Assembly (NCBI GenBank): GCA_022571575.1
Contig: JACZXN010000016.1
Location: 1 to 13,750 of the forward strand
Length of the DNA stretch: 13,750 bases
Direction of reading: 5' to 3'
Origin: Chloroflexota bacterium
GTDB lineage: Bacteria > Chloroflexota > Dehalococcoidia > UBA3495
Shown: positions 1 to 7,000 of the stretch, one piece after another
Numbering within the stretch: position 1 is the stretch's first letter
How the letters are laid out: each line of letters opens with the position of its first letter
Program-made: the position numbers and the translations under genes
Notes under the pieces: generated by a model
Database searches by the model: none
Seen by the model: only the letters and a program-made list of their open reading frames with translations
Told to the model about the DNA's origin: nothing

Positions 1-23
1 GTATAAATCCGTACATCTCCCTC

Positions 24-112
24 TGTCACCCCGAGTGCAGCGAGGGGTCTCGTTGTTCTCGGTCGGCGCTGGTAGGTTAGCAACGAGATTCTTCGCTTCG
101 CTCAGAATGACA
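24..112. repeat. Dispersed-repeat-like imperfect inverted repeat (hairpin)
   Basis: Two 32-base arms (24-55 and 81-112) are inverted copies of each other with 24 of 32 positions matching, around a 25-base loop. Both arms end in the same core, CTCGTTG read inward, and begin TGTCA read from outside. Several of the mismatches are C/T or G/A changes that would form G-U pairs in RNA. The arms resemble the GAGTGCAGCGAGGGGTCTCG / GAGCGAAGCGAAGAATCTCG type of intergenic repeat that recurs in some Chloroflexota genomes; this recognition is from memory. No ORF belongs to it. It could be a REP/MITE-like element or a transcription terminator for whatever lies to the left. Confidence 0.7.
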
Positions 113-191
113 GTTCCGGTGCAAGGCCCCTAGAGGAGAAAGGCCAGGATGGGGGCGTCGCGCGGAGGTTCAATTCCATCTGGTCATGGCG

Positions 192-875
192 TTAGTTCCC
201 AGACGAAACCGCCTCGGCGGGCTCCCGCAGGGGACGCCGGGGCGGCCGGGCGATGTACATCAGCACGGCCGAGACCAGATAGGCCACCACCATGGCGCCG
301 TATAGGACATCGTAATTGCCGGCCACCGATCTGATCGTTGAGGCCAGGGCCGGCCCCAGGCCAAGGGCAATCATCTGCATCGGCGAAAAGTAGCCGAGAA
401 TCGTGCCGTACGAGCCGCGGCCGAAATATTGGGCCAGCACCATGTTCTCCAGCGACCCAAGTCCCCCGGAAAATACTCCCCAGACGATGGCGAAGACCAA
501 CGCCGTCGCCAGGGAGTCCACCGCGATCAAGAACGCCGTCATCCCACCGGCCCCAACCATCATGATGAGCAGACACCGGCGGGGCGTGATCCGGTCCGCC
601 AGGTAGCCCCAGACCAGGTTGGCCACCGCCAGGAAGGTGCCGAGACTCAAGACGCCGGCGGCGGCCGCGATGGAAAGCCCGGCGTCCTCAACCAGATAGG
701 GCACCAAGCTGAAGCCGGTGGCGCTGGAAGCCATGGTCCCCAAGAAGGTGATGGTGACCAACAACCAAAAGGCGCGGGTCCTGGTGGCTTCTCTGGCCGT
801 CCAACTGAACTCCGGCGTAAAACCCCGGGCCCTCGCCGCCGCCGGATGCTTGGAATTGTTCCACGCTGTCCCCAT
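192..875 (-). pseudogene. MFS transporter, C-terminal half (downstream of frameshift)
   Basis: This open frame carries the second six-helix half of a major facilitator superfamily permease: hydrophobic segments from FWLLVTITFLG onward, an inter-helix motif A copy GYLADRITPRR, and a basic C-terminus (ARPPRRPLR) ending at a TAA. It has no ribosome binding site before the ATG at 875 and its first 20 or so residues are a frame-shifted linker, so it is not a separate gene. The sequence FSWTAREATRTRAFWLLV is the expected continuation of the MFS central loop that begins in the other frame upstream. The join needs one extra base removed (or two restored) roughly between 820 and 865, where short runs AAAA/CCCC (819-826) and CCGCCGCCG occur. 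Substrate unknown. Confidence 0.8.
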
Positions 876-1497
876 CGGGCAGCAGGCCGATGTCCTCGGG
901 CCGGCGCCTCATGAACAGCATCACCGGCAGTATCAGCATCAGACTCAACACACCCATGTACCGGTACGCCGCCCGATAGCCCTGCCGGACGGCGATCACC
1001 GAGATTATCTGGATGTTTATCGCTCCCGCCGTGGGCCGGAAGATGGAAACCATTGCCAGGGACATGTTGCGCCGCCGCCGGAAGAAGTTGACCGCAGCGG
1101 TGCGTGGAACCAATCCGATCAGGGCTGAATTGACCATCATTCGGCCAATCACAAATCCGGCGTAGAACTGCCACACCGCATCGCCGCCGGCGAGTATGAA
1201 GTAGCAGACCCCGGCGATGACCAGTGCGAAGGGCATGAGCCACCGGGGTCCGATTCGGTCGGCCAACCTGCCGATAAAGGGGGCCACTATCCCCGAGCCC
1301 CAGGTGCCGAGAGAGGATGCGAAGGCCAGGCTGCCATCCTCCCACCCGTTTTCCTCGGTGATGTAGACCTGGATGCCGCCCAGCACCACCTGGGTCAGCC
1401 CACTGGCGGCGAAGGTGGCGATGGCCGAGATGGCAAGTATCAGCCATCCGTAGTAGAAGGGCGTCTTCGGACGCCAGTCAGATATGGATCGAAGCAT
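688..1497 (-). pseudogene. MFS transporter, N-terminal half (upstream of frameshift)
   Basis: This is the first half of the permease. After MLRSISDWRPKTPFYYGW come about six membrane helices, with MFS motif A at GRLADRIGPRW and the central-loop motif RRRPEDIGLLPDG typical of oxalate/monocarboxylate-like MFS proteins. The reading frame continues to 688, but after about PDGDSVEQF the residues become Q/H/R-rich and unlike a transporter. I chose ATG at 1497 because GAGGAAG lies just before it; a TTG at 1527 would add ten residues. With the C-terminal half (192-875) the intact protein would be about 435 residues. Whether the frameshift is real decay or a sequencing/assembly error cannot be told here; both halves otherwise look well conserved, favouring a recent event or an error. 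Confidence 0.8.
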
Positions 1498-1733
1498 CTT
1501 CCTCGGGGGCCGGCCGGGCCGGTCCAAATACTGCCGGGTAGACGTCCGCTGTTAGAGCAACCATGCCCCAGCGGAGCAACCGTCCAATGATACAGCAACC
1601 AGTGCCTGCCAACCACGAAATCTCCGGCCCGCCCCAGCGAAAGTCCGGGACGCCAGACTGGCCCGCTCTGGTCTTGAGCACGCCTATGAGCACCGCCTGA
1701 CAGGTGATACATTGAGGTTGAAGGTACTAGGGG

Positions 1734-2807
1734 GTGGGTACCAGCCAGATGCACGCGCCCAACCAACCGGAAGATAGCGGCTCGGTAAGCCACGGCCACA
1801 GCCACGGAGCGGTGGACGGGGAGATATTGGCCAGCGACCGGGGAATCTGGGCCACCAAGATCTCTTTGGCGGCGCTGTTGGCGACGGCCGTTTTCCAGTT
1901 GGTGGTCTTCGGCTTCACCGGAAGCGTGGCCCTCCTGGCCGACACCATCCACAACTTTGGCGACGCCGCCACCGCCATCCCTCTGTGGGCGGCCTTCACG
2001 CTGTCCCGAAGACGACCCACCAAACGCTTCAACTACGGCTACGGCAGGGCCGAAGACCTGGCCGGACTGCTGATCGTTCTATCCATCTTGGCCTCGGGCA
2101 TCATCGCCGCCTATCAGTCCATCAGCCGGCTGAGCGACCCCCCGGAGATCGACTACATCTGGATCGTGGCATTGGCGGCCGTGATCGGTTTCGCGGGCAA
2201 CGAAGGGGTGGCCCTATTTCGGATCAAGATCGGCAAGGAGATCGGCAGCGCGGCGCTGATCGCCGACGGCCATCACGCCCGGGCCGACGGACTGACCAGC
2301 CTGGCGGTCCTCTTTGGGGCCATCGGCGTTTGGCTGGGCTACCCTCTGGCCGACCCGATAGTGGGACTGGTGATATCCGCCGCCATTTTACGTATAGTTG
2401 TTGAGACCTCCAAATCGGTGTTCTCCCGGCTGCTGGACGGCGTCGAGCCCGAGGTGCCCGACGAGGTCCGGAACGTGACCGCGGTCACCGATGGAGTGCG
2501 GGAAGTCGCCGAGGTCCGGGTACGCTGGCTGGGGCATAAGATGCTGGCGGAAGTGAATATCGCCGTGGACCCCAGCCTTTCGGTATCGGCCGGGCACGAC
2601 ATCGCCGAGGAAGTGCATCACCGGCTGCTACATCACCTGAAATATCTGTCCAACGCCACGGTGCACGTGGACCCCGTGGGCCTGGCCGGCGAGGAACACC
2701 ACCGGCACGGACCCGGCAACACGGAACACACGGAACACACGGAACACACGGAAGAGCAGGGTCATGCCCACGGCCCTGAGCATGGCCACGACGGTTCCCA
2801 ACCTTGA
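1734..2807 (+). CDS. Cation diffusion facilitator (Zn2+/divalent metal efflux)
   Basis: 357-residue inner-membrane metal/proton antiporter of the CDF family. A His-rich N-terminus (HGHSHG, residues 20-25) precedes six helices. The two intramembrane metal-site motifs are both HxxxD: DTIHNFGD in helix 2 (H73, D77) and GHHARAD in helix 5 (H181, D185), the pattern of zinc-type members such as ZitB/ZnT. A cytoplasmic dimerisation domain follows (about 235-315), then a His/Glu-rich tail with a TEH triplet repeat (330-340) and HAHGPEHGH, probably metal-binding. Start is GTG 1734 (GAAGG 9 bases upstream) or ATG 1749 (G-rich stretch upstream); the protein differs by five residues. It ends 58 bases before gatC, so co-transcription is possible, but a functional link is not obvious. 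No metal-responsive operator was recognised upstream. Confidence 0.93.
   Translation: MGTSQMHAPNQPEDSGSVSHGHSHGAVDGEILASDRGIWATKISLAALLATAVFQLVVFGFTGSVALLADTIHNFGDAATAIPLWAAFTLSRRRPTKRFNYGYGRAEDLAGLLIVLSILASGIIAAYQSISRLSDPPEIDYIWIVALAAVIGFAGNEGVALFRIKIGKEIGSAALIADGHHARADGLTSLAVLFGAIGVWLGYPLADPIVGLVISAAILRIVVETSKSVFSRLLDGVEPEVPDEVRNVTAVTDGVREVAEVRVRWLGHKMLAEVNIAVDPSLSVSAGHDIAEEVHHRLLHHLKYLSNATVHVDPVGLAGEEHHRHGPGNTEHTEHTEHTEEQGHAHGPEHGHDGSQP
2721..2756 (+). repeat. 9-bp tandem repeat in the transporter's 3' end
   Basis: ACGGAACAC occurs three times head to tail (2721-2747), followed by a degenerate fourth unit ACGGAAGAG. In the coding frame it reads as Thr-Glu-His units, giving a short run of alternating acidic and histidine residues in the metal transporter's C-terminal tail. 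The unit length is a multiple of three, so copy-number changes would not break the frame. Confidence 0.9.
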
Positions 2808-2865
2808 TCATTTCCCCAAACGTAACACTCAGTCAGCGGCAATCAATACAAAAGAGGACTGAAAC

Positions 2866-3156
2866 ATGCCCCTTGAACGCTCGGAGGTTGAATACATCGC
2901 CTCCCTGGCCCGCATCGGTCTCACCGAAGAGGAGATCCAACTGCTTAGTGAACAACTCTCCGATATCCTGGAGCAATTCGAAGTGCTCAAGGAACTGGAC
3001 ACCTCGGGCGTAGCGCCCACCGGTCACGCCGGCGGACTCCAGACCGTGATGCGCGAGGATGTGGCCCAGGATTCCCTGGACTCGGAAGACGTGCTGAAGA
3101 ACGCGCCGCGCCGGGAGGGGGAATTCTTCCGGGTCAACGCGGTGCTGGAGGAGTAG
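2866..3156 (+). CDS. gatC: Asp-tRNA(Asn)/Glu-tRNA(Gln) amidotransferase subunit C
   Basis: 96-residue GatC, the usual family length. GatC wraps around and stabilises GatA in the cytoplasmic GatCAB complex, which amidates misacylated Glu-tRNA(Gln) or Asp-tRNA(Asn). The N-terminal helix EVEYIASLARIGLTEEE (residues 7-23), the QLSDIL segment, and the Met/Arg-Glu-Asp stretch MREDV (62-66) with the following acidic linker and C-terminal F/RVNAVLEE are standard GatC landmarks. ATG 2866 has AGAGGA seven bases upstream. The stop is three bases before the gatA start, and GGAGGAG at the end of gatC serves as the gatA ribosome binding site, so translation is probably coupled. Confidence 0.96.
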   Translation: MPLERSEVEYIASLARIGLTEEEIQLLSEQLSDILEQFEVLKELDTSGVAPTGHAGGLQTVMREDVAQDSLDSEDVLKNAPRREGEFFRVNAVLEE

Positions 3157-3159
3157 GGC

Positions 3160-4617
3160 GTGGCGGAACTCAACTGGCTCAGTATCCAGGAAGCCCACGC
3201 CCAGCTAACATCGCGGCAGATCAGCTCGGTGGAGCTCACCCAGGCCTGTTTGGACCGGATCGACGCCGTGGAAGACCGGGTCCAGTCTTTCCTGGCCCTG
3301 ACCCCGGAGATCGCTCTGGCCCAGGCCAAGGAGGCCGACCGCATGCTGGCCGCCGGAGAAGGCGGACCGTTGACCGGGGTGCCGGTCCAGATCAAGGACG
3401 TGCTGTGCACCGAGGGCGTGCCCACCACCTGCGCCTCCCGCATGTTGGAGAATTTCGTGCCGGTCTACAACGCCACCGCCGTGGAACGGCTGATGGGCCG
3501 GGGCGCGGTGATGCTGGGCAAGGGGAACATGGACGAATTCGCCATGGGGTCTTCCTGCGAGAATTCGGCCTTCCACCCCACCAAGAATCCCTGGGACCTG
3601 GACCGGGTGCCCGGCGGCAGCAGCGGCGGCGCGGCCGCTTCGGTGGCCGCCGGCGAGACCATCTACTCCCTGGGCTCGGACACCGGGGGGAGCGTCAGGC
3701 AGCCGGCGTCCCTCTGCGGCGTGGTGGGACTGAAACCCACCTACGGGCTGGTCAGCCGCTACGGGCTCATCGCCTTTGCGTCGTCTCTGGACCAGATCGG
3801 CCCGGTGACCCGGACCGTGGGGGACTGCGCCTTGGTGCTGAACGCCATCGCCGGTCACGACCCGCGGGACGCCACCTCCGTGGCCCGGGAGCCCCAGGAC
3901 TACTCGGCGAGTCTGGGCCAGGACATCAAGGGGTTGCGCTTGGGGGTGCCGGAAGAGTATTTCGTGGACGGGATGGAACCGGGCACGCGGAAGGCCGTCG
4001 AGGAGGCCTTGTCCACTTTAGAGGGGTTGGGCGCGTCGGTGCGGCCGGTTTCCCTGCCGACCACCCGGTACGCATTGGCCTGCTATTACATCATCGCGCC
4101 CTCGGAATGCTCGGCCAACCTGGCCCGCTACGACGGCGTCAAATACGGCTATTCCTATCAGGACACCGACGACATGTGGGAGGCCCTGGAGAAGACCAGG
4201 CAGCACGGCTTCGGACCAGAGGTCACCCGCCGGGTGATGCTGGGCACCTACGCCCTTTCCAGCGGCTATTACGACGCCTATTACCTGAAGGCCCAGCAGG
4301 CGCGGACGCTGATCAGACAGGACTTCGACCGGGTGTTCCAAGAGGTGGACGCGCTGGTCACGCCGACCTCTCCGGTCACGGCGTTCAAGATCGGGGAGAA
4401 GATCGGCGACCCGGTGCAGATGTACCTCATCGACGTCTGCACGGTGCCGGTGAACATCGCGGGACTGCCCGGCCTGTCGGTGCCCTGCGGGTTCTCCGAG
4501 GGCCTTCCGGTGGGGATGCAGCTCATCGGCCCCCATTTCTCCGAGGACACGCTGTTGCGGACCGCCCACGCCTATGAATCGGCCACCGAATGGGGCAAGG
4601 CCCGGCCGGCAGTATGA
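3160..4617 (+). CDS. gatA: Asp-tRNA(Asn)/Glu-tRNA(Gln) amidotransferase subunit A
   Basis: 485-residue GatA, full length. This amidase-signature enzyme hydrolyses glutamine and passes the ammonia to GatB. The Ser-cisSer-Lys triad is intact: K79 in VQIKDV, S154 in PGGSSGG, and nucleophile S178 in DTGGSVRQPAS, at the same numbers as in well-studied GatA proteins. The start is GTG 3160, supported by GGAGGAG overlapping the gatC end and by the normal MAELNWLSIQEAH N-terminus. gatB is not in the window, so it must be elsewhere, as in many genomes. The gene runs toward a small minus-strand gene, with a strong hairpin at 4630-4661 between them. Because asnS lies 0.9 kb downstream, the complex is likely needed chiefly for Gln-tRNA(Gln); this is inference. 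Confidence 0.98.
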   Translation: MAELNWLSIQEAHAQLTSRQISSVELTQACLDRIDAVEDRVQSFLALTPEIALAQAKEADRMLAAGEGGPLTGVPVQIKDVLCTEGVPTTCASRMLENFVPVYNATAVERLMGRGAVMLGKGNMDEFAMGSSCENSAFHPTKNPWDLDRVPGGSSGGAAASVAAGETIYSLGSDTGGSVRQPASLCGVVGLKPTYGLVSRYGLIAFASSLDQIGPVTRTVGDCALVLNAIAGHDPRDATSVAREPQDYSASLGQDIKGLRLGVPEEYFVDGMEPGTRKAVEEALSTLEGLGASVRPVSLPTTRYALACYYIIAPSECSANLARYDGVKYGYSYQDTDDMWEALEKTRQHGFGPEVTRRVMLGTYALSSGYYDAYYLKAQQARTLIRQDFDRVFQEVDALVTPTSPVTAFKIGEKIGDPVQMYLIDVCTVPVNIAGLPGLSVPCGFSEGLPVGMQLIGPHFSEDTLLRTAHAYESATEWGKARPAV

Positions 4618-4629
4618 CTGAGATATGAA

Positions 4630-4661
4630 ACGGGCCCCGGAGTGATATCTCCGGGGCCCGT
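4630..4661. terminator. Perfect 13-bp hairpin between convergent genes, likely bidirectional terminator
   Basis: ACGGGCCCCGGAG (4630-4642) and CTCCGGGGCCCGT (4649-4661) pair perfectly around the loop TGATAT. It sits 12 bases after the gatA stop and 20 bases past the stop of the minus-strand small gene, exactly where a shared terminator is expected. There is no real T-tract on the plus strand (TAAACC follows) and only TTTCATATCT on the minus strand, so it is not a textbook intrinsic terminator; it may act as a strong RNA 3'-end stabiliser. Confidence 0.7.
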
Positions 4662-4681
4662 AAACCGGTCAGTGGTGGTCC

Positions 4682-4855
4682 TTACGGACGGACGGACCGC
4701 CAGTCGGTTTGGTTATACTTGTAATCAGCGTACCGGTCGGCCCACGCGTGGGCGGCGGATGCGAAGTGGGAGAAGAAGCCGCTCCCTGCCTCAGAGTCTT
4801 GACGCCCGTACGCGCCGATGGTCCGTTGATTTTTTCCGATGCTTAGAGTTGCCAT
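4682..4855 (-). CDS. Small uncharacterised protein, 57 aa, divergent from the HxlR-type regulator
   Basis: I do not recognise this protein. It is a soluble-looking 57-mer rich in Ala, Gly, Ser and aromatic residues: N-terminus MATLSIGKNQRTIGAYGRQD, then SGFFSHFASAAHAWADRYAD, ending YNQTDWRSVRP. There is no signal peptide, transmembrane helix or cysteine. ATG 4855 is chosen because GAGGAA lies directly upstream; an in-frame ATG at 4876 lacks such a site. Support for a real gene comes from four independent signs: the ribosome binding site, a TTGACA-N17-TAATAT promoter on the same strand (5013-4985), the hairpin just past its stop, and the divergent position to a regulator gene. The inferred 5' leader is long (about 120 bases). 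The function is unknown; the regulator may control it. Confidence 0.65.
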   Translation of the reverse strand: MATLSIGKNQRTIGAYGRQDSEAGSGFFSHFASAAHAWADRYADYKYNQTDWRSVRP

Positions 4856-4976
4856 GATGTTCCTCGATTCTTTCAATGTGGGCTGGGATCTGTTCTGGGC
4901 GTCCTATCCGGCATCCTGGTCTGTCTGGTTGAGTGCGAACGCTCCCCGTCCGTTCGTCCTGGATAAATGACAGCCA

Positions 4977-5032
4977 CTAACTTAATATTAGCTACATCCC
5001 ATTGGTTTGTCAAGCTCCTAATTTTTAGTTAG
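4977..5032. promoter_or_regulatory. Two CTAA-N7-TTAG dyads, candidate operators of the HxlR-type regulator
   Basis: CTAACTTAATATTAG (4977-4991) and CTAATTTTTAGTTAG (5018-5032) share the pattern CTAA-N7-TTAG, with centres 41 bases apart, close to four helical turns. The first covers the -10 box of the leftward promoter. The second covers the spacer and start of the -10 box of the rightward promoter. A dimeric winged-helix repressor bound at both would block both genes. Two further dyads are nearby: ATCCCATT (4996-5003) is inverted as AATGGGAT (5043-5050), and ATCCC-TAAT-GGGAT lies at 5037-5050. Assignment to the neighbouring regulator is inference. Confidence 0.6.
4985..5013 (-). promoter_or_regulatory. 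Sigma70-like promoter for the small minus-strand gene
   Basis: On the minus strand the -35 box is TTGACA (5013-5008, perfect consensus), the spacer is exactly 17 bases, and the -10 box is TAATAT (4990-4985, keeps T1, A2, A5 and T6). Transcription would start near 4978. The -35 box overlaps that of the opposite promoter. Confidence 0.65.
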
Positions 5033-5035
5033 AAT
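5007..5035 (+). promoter_or_regulatory. Sigma70-like promoter for the HxlR-type regulator
   Basis: TTGTCA (5007-5012), a 17-base spacer and TAGAAT (5030-5035): five of six consensus bases in each box. The start would be near 5042, giving a leader of about 64 bases before the regulator's ATG. The CTAA-N7-TTAG dyad at 5018-5032 overlaps it, as expected for autoregulation. Confidence 0.65.
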
Positions 5036-5105
5036 AATCCCTAATGGGATAGTCCCTGAACGCCGTGGCATTAAACTAAGACCTACCACCGCGGCGAGGA
5101 GCGTC

Positions 5106-5432
5106 ATGGACTGCGATACACCGTGTCCGAAGTACGAGCAGGCGATGAAGGTCCTGGGCAAGAAATGGACCTGCCTGATCCTGCGTTGTCTGTTGGCTGA
5201 GCCCAGGCGGTTCACCGAGATATCGGGGTATATCGAAGGGCTCAGCGACCGCCTGCTCTCCCAGCGTCTTCAAGAACTTGAGGACGAGGGCATCGTAAAA
5301 CGCCGGGTATTTGCCCGCAGGCCCGTGGTGGTAGAGTATTCCCTGACCCCCAAGGGCCAGGCATTCCGCAGGGTGGCCGAAGCCATCCAGGAATGGGCCG
5401 ACGAGTGGAGCAAGGAGCCGGTCACCGCTTAG
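5106..5432 (+). CDS. HxlR-family winged-helix transcriptional regulator
   Basis: 108-residue DNA-binding protein with the compact MarR-like fold of the HxlR family. Family landmarks are CPKYEQAMKVLGKKWTCLIL (residues 7-26), the RFTEIS...LSDRLLSQRLQELEDEGIV recognition region (35-64), the wing VVVEYSLTPKG (74-84) and the C-terminal dimerisation helix. Four cysteines, C3, C7, C23 and C28, cluster near the N-terminus; several HxlR proteins (YodB, HypR) sense electrophiles or disulfide stress through an N-terminal Cys, so redox or thiol sensing is possible but unproven. ATG 5106 has GAGGAG four bases upstream. It is divergent from the 57-aa gene, with shared promoter DNA and twin dyads. The asnS gene follows after 68 bases but is probably unrelated in function. 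Confidence 0.92.
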   Translation: MDCDTPCPKYEQAMKVLGKKWTCLILRCLLAEPRRFTEISGYIEGLSDRLLSQRLQELEDEGIVKRRVFARRPVVVEYSLTPKGQAFRRVAEAIQEWADEWSKEPVTA

Positions 5433-5460
5433 CCGGCGACCCGCCATCCGATGAATACGA

Positions 5461-5482
5461 TCCATAAATTCAGTCCATAAAT
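5461..5482 (+). repeat. Short direct repeat upstream of asnS
   Basis: TCCATAAAT occurs at 5461-5469 and 5474-5482, in the only AT-rich part of the 68-base gap before asnS. It may be part of a promoter or a weak binding site. No T-box leader, which would control an aminoacyl-tRNA synthetase, fits in this short gap. Confidence 0.5.
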
Positions 5483-5500
5483 ATTTTCGGGGAGGCGCTG

Positions 5501-6886
5501 ATGCAGCGCTCCAAGATCAAAGATATCTTTAGCCGCGCCCAAGCCGGCGGCGACGTTTTGGTCCAGGGCTGGGTCAAGACCCGCCGGTCGTCCAAGTCGG
5601 TCACCTTCGTCCAGATCACCGACGGCTCCACCCTGCGGGACCTTCAAATCGTGGTGGATGAGGGCAACCCCAGCTACGAAGAAGCGGCGAGTCTCACCAC
5701 CGGGTGCAGCGTGAGCGTGGAAGGCGTCTTGGTCGAATCCCCGGGCCAGGGCCAGAAATACGAGATACAGGCCACGTCTCTGGAGGTCCTGGGCGGCTCC
5801 GACCCCGAGACCTATCCCCTCCAGAAGAAACGCCACTCCCCCGAATTCCTCCGGGAGATCGCCCATCTGCGGCCCCGCACCAACACCTTTGGCGCCATGG
5901 CCCGGGTGCGGAACTCCATGGCCTACGCCATCCACACCTTCTTCCAGGACCGGGGTTTCCAGTTCATCCAGACCCCCATCATCACCGCCAGCGACGCCGA
6001 GGGCGCCGGTTCCATGTTCCGGGTCACCACCCTGGACCTGAACAATCTGCCCAAGCACGGCGGCCGGGTGGATGACGGGGAAGACTTTTTCGGCAAGCCC
6101 GCCTTCTTAACCGTCAGCGGCCAACTGGAGGCGGAGATCTTCGCCCTGGCCCTGTCGGACGTCTACACCTTCGGCCCCACCTTCCGGGCCGAGAACTCCA
6201 ACACCTCGCGCCACCTGGCCGAGTTCTGGATGGTGGAGCCCGAGGTTGCCTTCTGTCAGTTGGACGGTCTGGCCGAACTGGCCGAGGATTTCTTGAAGCA
6301 CCTGTCAGGTCACGTGCTGGAGAACTGCCTGGAGGACATGGAGTTCTTCAACAAGTGGCACGACGACACCACCATCGCCACCCTGGAGGGCATCGCCAAC
6401 TCCCAGTTCGAGCGAATCACTTACACCGAGGCCGTGGAGTTGCTGCAGAAGTCGGGCGAGAGTTTTGAATACCCGGTGTCCTGGGGCACGGACCTCCAGT
6501 CGGAGCACGAGCGCTACCTGACGGAGAAGAAGATTCAGAAGCCGGTGATCGTCACCGACTACCCCAAGGGCATCAAGCCCTTCTACATGCGGGTGAACGA
6601 CGACGGAGAGACCGTCCGGGCCATGGACGTGTTGGTGCCGCGCATCGGCGAGCTCATCGGCGGCAGCCAGCGTGAGGAACGCCGCGACGTCCTCGAAGGC
6701 AGGATGACCGAGGCGGGAATCTCCCACGACGAATACTCCTGGTACCTGGACCTGAGAAGCTACGGCACGGTCCCACATTCGGGGTTCGGCCTGGGGTTTG
6801 AGCGCACGGTGCAGTTCGTGACGGGGGTCGCCAACATCAGGGATGTCATCCCCTTCCCCAGAACGCCCAAGAACGCGGAGTTCTAG
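5501..6886 (+). CDS. asnS: Asparagine-tRNA ligase
   Basis: 461-residue class II aminoacyl-tRNA synthetase that activates asparagine and charges tRNA(Asn) in the cytoplasm. An OB-fold anticodon-binding domain occupies about residues 17-100 ([11 protein letters not shown]...FVQITDGS). The catalytic core has motif 1 near FIQTPIIT (155-162), motif 2 [19 protein letters not shown] (228-246), and motif 3 GFGLGFER (428-435). [20 protein letters not shown] and the C-terminal [16 protein letters not shown] distinguish AsnRS from AspRS. ATG 5501 follows GGGGAGG. The stop is in the same frame as, and about 115 bases before, the start of the methyltransferase-like gene, which may be co-transcribed. Nothing appears truncated. 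Confidence 0.97.
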   Translation: MQRSKIKDIFSRAQAGGDVLVQGWVKTRRSSKSVTFVQITDGSTLRDLQIVVDEGNPSYEEAASLTTGCSVSVEGVLVESPGQGQKYEIQATSLEVLGGSDPETYPLQKKRHSPEFLREIAHLRPRTNTFGAMARVRNSMAYAIHTFFQDRGFQFIQTPIITASDAEGAGSMFRVTTLDLNNLPKHGGRVDDGEDFFGKPAFLTVSGQLEAEIFALALSDVYTFGPTFRAENSNTSRHLAEFWMVEPEVAFCQLDGLAELAEDFLKHLSGHVLENCLEDMEFFNKWHDDTTIATLEGIANSQFERITYTEAVELLQKSGESFEYPVSWGTDLQSEHERYLTEKKIQKPVIVTDYPKGIKPFYMRVNDDGETVRAMDVLVPRIGELIGGSQREERRDVLEGRMTEAGISHDEYSWYLDLRSYGTVPHSGFGLGFERTVQFVTGVANIRDVIPFPRTPKNAEF

Positions 6887-6963
6887 GCTGCCACCTTCCA
6901 CTCCCAAAGACGCCACACCCAAAGACGGGCCGCCTTCCGGCACAGACCCATCCGCCGCCGGGT

Positions 6964-6995
6964 GCCCGTTTCCGCCGCTGGGCCCGTTTCCGCCG
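6964..6995 (+). repeat. 18-bp tandem direct repeat before the methyltransferase-like gene
   Basis: GCCCGTTTCCGCCG occurs at 6964-6977 and again at 6982-6995, a period of 18 bases. A further short repeat CCCAAAGACG lies twice upstream (around 6905-6930). If the upstream GTG at 6962 were the start, this would encode PVSAAGPVSAG, low-complexity residues not expected in the family, so I treat it as non-coding. Confidence 0.6.
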
Positions 6996-7000
6996 GCGTG

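Noticed and set aside
688..875. Programmed ribosomal frameshift joining the two MFS halves
   Set aside because: No slippery site with a supporting structure is evident, and MFS permeases are not known to use frameshifting; mutation or sequence error is simpler.
2485..2811. Minus-strand frame with a Cys-Val-Pro repeat that looks like a metal-binding or toxin peptide
   Set aside because: The repeat is simply the antisense reading of the transporter's 9-bp TEH repeat; no ribosome site or partner gene.
4642..4857. Plus-strand 71-codon frame opposite the 57-aa gene
   Set aside because: It begins inside the terminator hairpin, is Arg/Ser-rich without structure, and has no promoter or ribosome site, unlike the minus-strand frame.
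4938..4952. CCGTTCGTCCTG string resembling the repeat at 10809-10857
   Set aside because: Only about 12 bases match and no hairpin partner is nearby; probably chance or a decayed fragment.
5433..5500. T-box or other tRNA-sensing leader before asnS
   Set aside because: The gap is only 68 bases, with no specifier stem, T-box sequence or terminator.
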